Of a DNA stretch of 64,000 bases, positions 57,229-64,000 are shown piece by piece. The position numbers and the translations under genes are program-made. Under the pieces are notes generated by a model. The model saw only the letters and a program-made list of their open reading frames with translations. It made no database searches and had not been told where the DNA came from. Numbering within the stretch: the first letter of the stretch is position 1; every line of letters starts with the position of its first letter. Source of the stretch: an uncultured Shimia sp. (GTDB taxonomy: Bacteria > Pseudomonadota > Alphaproteobacteria > Rhodobacterales > Rhodobacteraceae); contig NZ_CAJXIV010000007.1 in the NCBI RefSeq assembly GCF_913054185.1, forward strand, positions 1 through 64,000, read 5' to 3'.

Positions 57229-58055
57229 TGTCTTACGAAAAGATGTCGGGCACCGAGCTCAATTACGAGCCGTGCCAATATGGGGAATCGCGTCTATTGT
57301 TTCGCGGACCTAAAAAGGAGCTTGATGCTCCATTTGTTGCCTTTCTTGGGGGGACGGAAACCTATGGCAAATTTGTTCCACAGCCGTTTGTGAACCTGCT
57401 GGACGAGGCTCTGCCAATCAACTGTTTGAATTTTGGGTACGTAAATGCGGGCATTGACGCGTTCTTGGCGGAACCGTCTGTGCTGCACAATGCGCAGCAA
57501 TCTGACGTGACCGTGGTTCAAGTCATGGGTGCGCAGAACATGTCCAACAGGTACTACAAAGTACATCCACGCCGGAACGATCGTTTCATCGGCGCATCAA
57601 ACATGATGCAAATGGTGTTCAACGAAATTGACTTCAGCGAATTTCATTTTACACGGCACATGCTTGGCACGTTGTGTGCCCGTGCGCCGGATCGGTATGC
57701 GATGGTACGGGATGAACTCCGCATGGCGTGGAGCGCTCGCATGAAGCTGTTGCTGAACACAATTGGTGGCAAAATAGCATTGCTGTGGGTTGCGGATCAC
57801 GCGCCGGAAACAGCCATGGGCACCAGTGGTTTGGGTCCTGACCCATTGTTCGTTGACCGTCTCATGATCGAGGAACTGCGGCCTATGGTTGATGACGTTG
57901 TCGAAGTTGTGGTGAGTAAACAGGCGCAGGCTAAAGGGATGGAGGGCATGCAATGTACCGATATGGAACGGGTTGCAGCTCAGCGGATGTTGAATGTTGC
58001 GGCTCACCAGGAAACAGCTGACGCCCTCGAAAAGAGCCTGTCCAACTTGATTTGA
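57229..58055 (+). CDS. DUF6473-type conserved hypothetical protein
   Basis: 275 aa; AFLGGTETYGKFVPQPFVNLLDE; family assignment from memory only. Confidence 0.6.
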
Positions 58056-58077
58056 TGTGACGCAATTTACCAAAGAG

Positions 58078-58106
58078 AAAGGCCCGTCAAAGAGACGGGC
58101 CTTTTT
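58078..58106 (+). terminator. Rho-independent terminator
   Basis: 11-bp stem AAAGGCCCGTC-AAAGA-GACGGGCCTTT plus T-run between convergent genes. Confidence 0.88.
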
Positions 58107-58128
58107 GTGTTTGTCTGAAATGCGCGAC

Positions 58129-59058
58129 TTAGCCGAGTTTTTCAGTCAATGCGGGCACAGCCTCAAACAGATCTGCAACCAGCCCGAAGTCGGCCACCTG
58201 GAAGATAGGGGCTTCTTCGTCTTTGTTGATCGCGACGATGATCTTAGAGTCTTTCATACCTGCAAGGTGCTGAATGGCGCCGGAGATGCCTACGGCGATG
58301 TACAGCTCAGGTGCAACCACCTTGCCGGTCTGGCCAACCTGCCAGTCGTTTGGCGCGTAGCCGGAATCAACTGCCGCACGCGACGCACCAACAGCGGCGC
58401 CTAACTTGTCAGCGAGAGCTTCGATGATTTTGAAGTCATCCTCGGAGCCGACACCACGGCCTCCGGAAACAACCACACCAGCGGAGGTCAGTTCCGGGCG
58501 ATCGCTCGCAGCTACCTTGTCCTCAACCCACTCGGACAGGCCTGGGTTGTCGGCTGCGCCAGTGGTTTCCACGGACGCGGAACCACCTTCACCAGCGGCA
58601 TCGAACGTCGACGTACGGAAGGTGATGACTTTGGTTGCGTCGGAAGATTTCACAGTCTGGATCGCGTTGCCCGCGTAGATCGGACGCTCGAATGTGTCTG
58701 CGTCAACGACTGCAGTCACGTCAGACAGCACCATCACGTCCAAAAGCGCGGCCACGCGTGGCATCACATTTTTGGCGTCTGTGGTCGCAGGTGCCACGAT
58801 GTGGCTGTAGTTACCTGCTAGGGACACTATCAGGGCCGCTGTTGGCTCTGCCAAGCGGTGGCCCAAAGAGGGATCCTCAGCAACCAGAACTTTGGCCACA
58901 CCGTCGATTTTGGCAGCGGCTTCGCCTGCCGCGGCGGCGGATGCGCCAGCGGCCAGTACAGTCACGTCACCCAGTGCTTTGGAGGCCGACACAGCTTTGG
59001 CAGTGGCGTCCAGCGCCAAAACGCCATTGGTAACTTCTGCGAGAAGAAGAACAGCCAT
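58129..59058 (-). CDS. etfA: Electron transfer flavoprotein subunit alpha
   Basis: [69 protein letters not shown]. Confidence 0.96.
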   Translation of the reverse strand: MAVLLLAEVTNGVLALDATAKAVSASKALGDVTVLAAGASAAAAGEAAAKIDGVAKVLVAEDPSLGHRLAEPTAALIVSLAGNYSHIVAPATTDAKNVMPRVAALLDVMVLSDVTAVVDADTFERPIYAGNAIQTVKSSDATKVITFRTSTFDAAGEGGSASVETTGAADNPGLSEWVEDKVAASDRPELTSAGVVVSGGRGVGSEDDFKIIEALADKLGAAVGASRAAVDSGYAPNDWQVGQTGKVVAPELYIAVGISGAIQHLAGMKDSKIIVAINKDEEAPIFQVADFGLVADLFEAVPALTEKLG

Positions 59059-59816
59059 TACACAGCCCCCGCTTCTTTGAGTTTCTCGACCAGCTCGTCT
59101 ACGGAACCAACAATGATGCCTGCGGCACGCTCAGACGGCTCGGAAGTTTTTACAACTTCCAGTCGCGGGGTGACATCCACGCCGTAATCGGCAGCGGTCT
59201 TCTCATCCAGCGGCTTTTTCTTGGCCTTCATGATGTTTGGCAGGGATGCATAGCGCGGCTCGTTGAGGCGCAGATCCACAGTGATGATGGTTGGGGTGTT
59301 GACCTTGATGGTCTGCAGGCCACCATCCACTTCGCGGGTCACAACTGCTTTGTCACCGTCGATATCGACCTCAGATGCGAAAGTCGCTTGCGACCAACCC
59401 AACAGGGCGGACAACATCTGGCCGGTGGCGTTCATGTCGTTGTCGATTGCCTGTTTGCCACAAAGAACGAGGCCTGGCTGTTCTTCCTCGACAATTTTGG
59501 CGAGGATTTTGGCAACGGCCAAAGGCTCAATATCTTGATCAACGCTGTCAGCTGCCACAACTAGGATCGCGCGGTCGGCGCCCATGGCGAGGGCGGTGCG
59601 CAGTGTTTCCTGAGCTTGCTTCACGCCGATGGAAACTGCGACGATTTCGTCCGCTTTGCCAGCTTCCTTCAGACGGATGGCCTCTTCAACGGCAATCTCA
59701 TCAAACGGGTTCATGGACATTTTTACATTGGCGAGATCGACACCTGTGCCGTCCGCTTTCACGCGGACCTTCACGTTGTAGTCAATCACGCGCTTGACAG
59801 GTACTAGTACCTTCAT
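59058..59816 (-). CDS. etfB: Electron transfer flavoprotein subunit beta
   Basis: [51 protein letters not shown]. Confidence 0.96.
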   Translation of the reverse strand: MKVLVPVKRVIDYNVKVRVKADGTGVDLANVKMSMNPFDEIAVEEAIRLKEAGKADEIVAVSIGVKQAQETLRTALAMGADRAILVVAADSVDQDIEPLAVAKILAKIVEEEQPGLVLCGKQAIDNDMNATGQMLSALLGWSQATFASEVDIDGDKAVVTREVDGGLQTIKVNTPTIITVDLRLNEPRYASLPNIMKAKKKPLDEKTAADYGVDVTPRLEVVKTSEPSERAAGIIVGSVDELVEKLKEAGAV

Positions 59817-60062
59817 GGGCGTAGGACTCCTCAAAGTTTGTCAAAGCCGCCAAAGGCAGCTCATCGGAATGCTCTCACCGCGTTGATATAGTCTCATGCA
59901 CGGCTGAAACAGAGCAAAATCGTCACGTTTTGGGGCAACGACGTCGCGTATCAGCCTTTTCACGCCACGTTTTTTGCAAGAATGTTTCCGCGGCGCAGAA
60001 AAGTTACGTAAGGGAGATTTACGTCAAGCGTTGTGTTGGCGCTAACGACGGCATTCAACCAA

Positions 60063-60635
60063 TCAGCGATTCGCGCCGGGTATCCAAAGAACATCAGACC
60101 GGCCGTCATCGTTGGCGACGCGAGCCGCCACAAAGAACCAATCGCTGAGGCGGTTGAGGTAGGTGATTGCGTTTGCGTTGATGTCTTCAGCCTGGGAAAG
60201 TTCGACTGACAGACGTTCGGCGCGGCGCGCTACTGTCCGGCAAAAATGTAGGTTTGCGGACAACGCGGAACCTCCTGGCAGGATGAAACTGCGTAGCGGA
60301 TCAAGTAGTGCGTTCATGGCATCAATTTCAGCTTCAAGCCGTTGAACTTGCGAGGCAACAATGCGCAGTGGTGGAAACTCAGCTTCGGCGTCTTTTGCCA
60401 TGTCCGGGCGACAAAGGTCTGCCCCCAGATCGAAAAGGTCATTTTGGACGCGGGCAAGGGCGGCATCCATTTCACCTTCAGAGTGGAGACGGGTCACTCC
60501 CAAAACGGAGTTCAACTCATCAGTGGTTCCATAAGCCGCTACTCGGGCATCATGTTTGGCAACACGGTTTCCATTACCCAACGCGGTAGTGCCTTTGTCG
60601 CCAGTGCGTGTGTAGATTTTGTTGAGAACAACCAT
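60063..60635 (-). CDS. Cob(I)yrinic acid a,c-diamide adenosyltransferase (PduO type)
   Basis: LNKIYTRTGDKGTTALGNGNRVAKHDARVAAYGTTDELNS; FILPGGSALSANLHFCRTVARRAER. Confidence 0.92.
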   Translation of the reverse strand: MVVLNKIYTRTGDKGTTALGNGNRVAKHDARVAAYGTTDELNSVLGVTRLHSEGEMDAALARVQNDLFDLGADLCRPDMAKDAEAEFPPLRIVASQVQRLEAEIDAMNALLDPLRSFILPGGSALSANLHFCRTVARRAERLSVELSQAEDINANAITYLNRLSDWFFVAARVANDDGRSDVLWIPGANR

Positions 60636-60639
60636 TTGC

Positions 60640-60843
60640 TTAGCCTCCGCTGCGTAGCCAGACAAAACCTACGATCAAAATGACCGCCACAAACTGCGCA
60701 ATCAAACGCAAGCGCATGATTTTGTTGGCGTGTTTTTTGTTAAACTCGCCACCTTTGGCAAACCCGCCAATGCCGACAAGCAAAATGAACAGGACAACAA
60801 GGCATGCTGCAGCAGCAAGCCAGAAAAGGGGATCATTGGCCAT
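60640..60843 (-). CDS. Twin transmembrane HIG1-domain protein
   Basis: 67 aa, two TM, GGEFNKKHANKIMRLRLIAQFVAV (HIG1-like). Confidence 0.75.
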   Translation of the reverse strand: MANDPLFWLAAAACLVVLFILLVGIGGFAKGGEFNKKHANKIMRLRLIAQFVAVILIVGFVWLRSGG

Positions 60844-60922
60844 AAGGGACTCCGTTTTCAGCGATATTTCGGGTGTAACTTGTCATGGCTCAGAACTGAA
60901 CCACCTTTGACATGACGTCGCA

Positions 60923-61756
60923 TCAGCCTTTGGCTACCACCCAATCGAGCAACGTTGTCGGAAGTATGCGCCGCAGGCCGTTCATTAAATGGGCCGGGGC
61001 GGTGACGCGATAGCGGGCACGAGGACGTGGGGCTTCCAAGGCGTGGACCAGTTTTTTACAAACCGCCTCAGCCGGAAGCTCAAAGGGGTCCAGACCCTCA
61101 TTCTTTTCAGAGAATCGCTTAACCAATCCTTGTCGGTAATCCTCAGAGTAGGCGGAATTTTCCCAGTCGATCCACTCAAAAAACTGTTGGGCGTTGTTCT
61201 TACGCATGTCTGATGTGATTGGACCTGGCTGAATCAAACTCACATGGAGCGGGGTCTCTCGAAGCTCAATGCGGAGGCTGTCAGTTAGCCCTTCAAGCGC
61301 GTGCTTGCTCGCGACATAGGCACCGCGATAGCGCATGGCCACATAGCCCAGTACAGATGAATTTTGAACAATACGCCCGTGGCCCTGTGCGCGCATCACC
61401 GGGATCACTTGTCGGGTGAGGTCGTGCCACCCAACAACATTGCTTTCCATTAGGTCGCGAAGCGCATCGGTCGGCAGATCCTCCACGGCGCCGGGCATGC
61501 CACGTGCACCGTTATTGAACAAGGCGTCCAGAGTGCCACCGGTTGCCTTCAGTACCTCTTGGAGGCCGGAACGGATGCTATCGCTGTCGCGCAGTTCAAT
61601 CTGAGGGCTGTCAAAACCGTCCTCAATCAGGCGCGCACAATCGTCGGGGCTTCTGCAAGATGCGAACACATGCCATCCTCGAGAGCGTAGGCTATGAGCT
61701 GCTGCCAATCCGATGCCAGAGGAGCAGCCGGTAATCAAAACAGATCTTTGTGTCAT
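60923..61756 (-). CDS. SDR family oxidoreductase
   Basis: VLITGCSSGIGLAAAHSLRSRGW; YVASKHALEGL. Confidence 0.9.
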   Translation of the reverse strand: MTQRSVLITGCSSGIGLAAAHSLRSRGWHVFASCRSPDDCARLIEDGFDSPQIELRDSDSIRSGLQEVLKATGGTLDALFNNGARGMPGAVEDLPTDALRDLMESNVVGWHDLTRQVIPVMRAQGHGRIVQNSSVLGYVAMRYRGAYVASKHALEGLTDSLRIELRETPLHVSLIQPGPITSDMRKNNAQQFFEWIDWENSAYSEDYRQGLVKRFSEKNEGLDPFELPAEAVCKKLVHALEAPRPRARYRVTAPAHLMNGLRRILPTTLLDWVVAKG

Positions 61757-61784
61757 TTCGTTCCCGTCTGTCCGGCTCTCTTAG

Positions 61785-62273
61785 TCAGTCGTCAGCTTCG
61801 TCTGCGCTGTCGGCGTTCAATTGGCCGTAGTTTTGTGCGCCAATTGCATCGTGTAGTTCAAGCTGCGTTTCAAGGAAGTCGATATGCCCCTGCTCGTCAT
61901 TGATCAACTCTTCAAAGAGCCCCATTGAGGCAAAATCCCCGGCGTCGGCGCAGTATTTTCGGGCTTCTGTATAGAGCGCTACGGCCTCCATCTCGGCTTC
62001 CAGGTCACAGGCCAGGGTTTCACGCACGTTTTCGCCAATGCGCAGTGGATCAAGTGTTTGCAAGTTGGGGTGACCTTCGAGGAAAATGATGCGGTCGATC
62101 AGCTTGTCCGCATGCTCCATTTCTTCGATACTCTCTTCGCGCATCTTTTTGGCAAGCTTGCCGTACCCCCAGTCCTTTTGGAGGCGGTAGTGCAGCCAAA
62201 ACTGGCTTACGGCGGTCAGTTCAACTCGCAGCGCTTTGTTGAGATACTCGATTACCTTTGGATCGCCCTTCAT
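61785..62273 (-). CDS. bfr: Bacterioferritin
   Basis: [59 protein letters not shown]. Confidence 0.95.
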   Translation of the reverse strand: MKGDPKVIEYLNKALRVELTAVSQFWLHYRLQKDWGYGKLAKKMREESIEEMEHADKLIDRIIFLEGHPNLQTLDPLRIGENVRETLACDLEAEMEAVALYTEARKYCADAGDFASMGLFEELINDEQGHIDFLETQLELHDAIGAQNYGQLNADSADEADD

Positions 62274-62517
62274 GACCAATACTCCTTCTGGCTTGCTCAC
62301 TTCGTAATCCACGAAGTTCCGCTGGTACCTCCAGATTAGTATTGGCGCGCATCTTGACAACAAAAAGCTTCATGCAGCCGCCGCATTCCGGCGATTTGCC
62401 GAGGGCATGGTAGATTTTTCCAGGAGTGATTATGGCTGCTTCGTCAGCACAACGCATCCAATCAATGGCGGCGTTGATGTCGTGGTCGCTGATCAACTGG
62501 CAATGGCACACAATCAT
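62221..62517 (-). CDS. bfd: Bacterioferritin-associated ferredoxin-like [2Fe-2S] protein, 3' end overlaps bfr
   Basis: [14 protein letters not shown]...[11 protein letters not shown] four-Cys BFD motif. Confidence 0.8.
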   Translation of the reverse strand: MIVCHCQLISDHDINAAIDWMRCADEAAIITPGKIYHALGKSPECGGCMKLFVVKMRANTNLEVPAELRGLRSEQARRSIGHEGRSKGNRVSQQSAAS

Positions 62518-62557
62518 AGGCTCGTCCTTGTGGATGAGCTGTTAATTGATCAAATTA

Positions 62558-62577
62558 GTCGGAAAGTCAATTCCGAC
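62558..62577. promoter_or_regulatory. Inverted repeat GTCGGAA-6-TTCCGAC upstream of bfd, candidate operator
   Basis: Perfect 7-bp arms; about 40 bp upstream of bfd start; TTGATCAA palindrome at 62546-62553 adjacent. Confidence 0.45.
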
Positions 62578-62586
62578 AAAAATACT

Positions 62587-63216
62587 TTAGTTGCTTGCGG
62601 TGACATTGGAAGGGGAGAGCATTTTTGCGGCCATCCAACCTATGCGCCCGCTACCCGTGTCACGCAGCTTCACCCAGCCAGAGCCATTTTCACGCAGGAT
62701 TTCGACCTCGCTGTCACGAGCTAACACCATCAGCACGCTGTAAGATGTGCCAGGCCCACCCCGCATGTTCACGCGGGAGCCGCGCACACGTCGAAAATCT
62801 TTTATCTGCTGATTTTCCAGCGCAAGGGTAACCGAGTCTTCAATGGATACGTCTGTTGCAACCGAGTTTATGAGTACTGACGCCCCCGGCGTCGCGAAAG
62901 AGTCCAGCCCGGTGGCCAAAGATGCAATGACAACTGGCGCCTCGTTTGGCTGAGCCTCGTTTCCAGCAAACGCAGCGGTTGTTGTCGGTAGAAGCTCAGA
63001 CGTTGCTGTGGCTTGAGTGACAGCTGGCGTTGTCCTGACTTTGATAATTGGCACAGACAAAGCGGCGCGCGCCACAACCGACGCGTCTTCAATTTGCTGA
63101 GGTATATCGTCTTCAGTCACTTGGGCGCGCGATTTGGGTTCAAAATCAGACCCGCCGCTTAGCTCCCAAAAAAACCAACCTAAAAATGCAAGACTTAGAA
63201 ATACAAACTTGTTCAC
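62587..63216 (-). CDS. Membrane-anchored SH3-domain protein
   Basis: N-terminal [60 protein letters not shown] bacterial SH3. Confidence 0.85.
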   Translation of the reverse strand: MNKFVFLSLAFLGWFFWELSGGSDFEPKSRAQVTEDDIPQQIEDASVVARAALSVPIIKVRTTPAVTQATATSELLPTTTAAFAGNEAQPNEAPVVIASLATGLDSFATPGASVLINSVATDVSIEDSVTLALENQQIKDFRRVRGSRVNMRGGPGTSYSVLMVLARDSEVEILRENGSGWVKLRDTGSGRIGWMAAKMLSPSNVTASN

Positions 63217-63376
63217 TATTCAACCCCCAGGAGAATCACCTGTTCACACACCAGTGTCGGCTAACAGGTTCTACGAAAGGTTTACACTGCGGACATCTTA
63301 TCATGTCGGGGAAAAAATCGCGAGTGTTCCCTCGCATCTGCTTTACCGGCGCACTGTCAAAAGCTATCAGCAGAGT

Positions 63377-64000
63377 ATGACTGATCTGATCGACGATGAC
63401 CTCCCTTCCCTAAATGTGACCGAGCCGCTGCGGCGTGCAATTGGTGACCGGTACCTGACCTATGCGCTTAGCACGATTATGCACCGTGCTTTGCCAGACG
63501 CGCGGGACGGGCTGAAGCCGGTACACCGACGCATTCTCTACGCCATGCGTGAACTAAAGCTGAGCGCAACGGGCGGGTTCCGGAAGTCGGCGAAGATTTC
63601 TGGCGACGTGATGGGCAACTACCACCCGCATGGCGACGCGGCAATTTACGACGCAATGGCGCGTTTGGCGCAAGACTTTAATGTGCGTTATCCGCTTGTC
63701 GACGGACAAGGCAACTTCGGCAACATCGACGGCGATAACCCTGCGGCGAGTCGGTATACGGAAGCGCGTATGACTTCTGTTGCGGAGGCTCTTCTGGAAG
63801 GCCTCAATGAGGATGCTGTTGATTACAGAGAGAATTACGACGGTACCTTGCGGGAGCCAGTGGTTCTGCCTGCAACTTTTCCGAACCTTTTGGCCAATGG
63901 GTCGAGCGGCATTGCAGTGGGCATGGCCACCAATATTCCACCCCACAACATCAGCGAGCTGTGTGACGCCTGTTTGCATATGATCAAAACGCCGGAGGTG
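63377..64000 (+). CDS. parC: DNA topoisomerase IV subunit A, 5' portion (truncated by window end)
   Basis: [57 protein letters not shown]...[22 protein letters not shown]; not in ORF track because no stop is reached. Confidence 0.93.
   Translation, partial: MTDLIDDDLPSLNVTEPLRRAIGDRYLTYALSTIMHRALPDARDGLKPVHRRILYAMRELKLSATGGFRKSAKISGDVMGNYHPHGDAAIYDAMARLAQDFNVRYPLVDGQGNFGNIDGDNPAASRYTEARMTSVAEALLEGLNEDAVDYRENYDGTLREPVVLPATFPNLLANGSSGIAVGMATNIPPHNISELCDACLHMIKTPEV

Noticed and set aside
1-64000. CRISPR array, prophage, integron or toxin-antitoxin system
   Set aside because: No regularly spaced repeats, integrase, phage structural genes or toxin/antitoxin pair were recognisable anywhere in the window.

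Overview
This is a GC-rich alphaproteobacterial chromosomal segment that looks like Rhodobacteraceae/Roseobacter clade, judged from protein similarity to remembered families (no search was run). It is densely coded. I see no credible prophage, transposon, CRISPR array or rRNA; one tRNA-Met(CAT) is present. Main blocks: (1) 0-11.8 kb, a homoprotocatechuate (hpa) meta-cleavage cluster with two structurally unrelated ring-cleavage dioxygenases side by side and an embedded aromatic amino acid decarboxylase; (2) 11.7-14.8 kb, two GlxA-type AraC regulators and a GST; (3) 14.9-24.4 kb, an Afu/Fbp-like ABC importer plus a histidine-phosphatase, next to a Pgt-like three-gene sensor (binding protein, histidine kinase, NtrC-type regulator whose GAFTGA loop is deleted), with a large dyad and paired palindromes in the importer promoter region; (4) 24.6-32.5 kb, a probable pyroglutamate salvage locus (MarR, TRAP transporter, 5-oxoprolinase, pyroglutamyl peptidase); (5) 32.5-35 kb, a GT14-like glycosyltransferase divergent from a sulfotransferase; (6) hisS-hisZ-hisG, tex, aroQ; (7) Lrp regulator and fused indolepyruvate ferredoxin oxidoreductase; (8) DUF1045/phnM orphan phosphonate pair; (9) pckA-chvI-chvG-hprK-rapZ-EIIA-HPr; (10) acyltransferase, hbd, etfAB, cobO, bfr/bfd and the 5' part of parC. 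All functional names are by motif/family recognition. Regulatory sites come from reading dyads and repeats directly and are untested.
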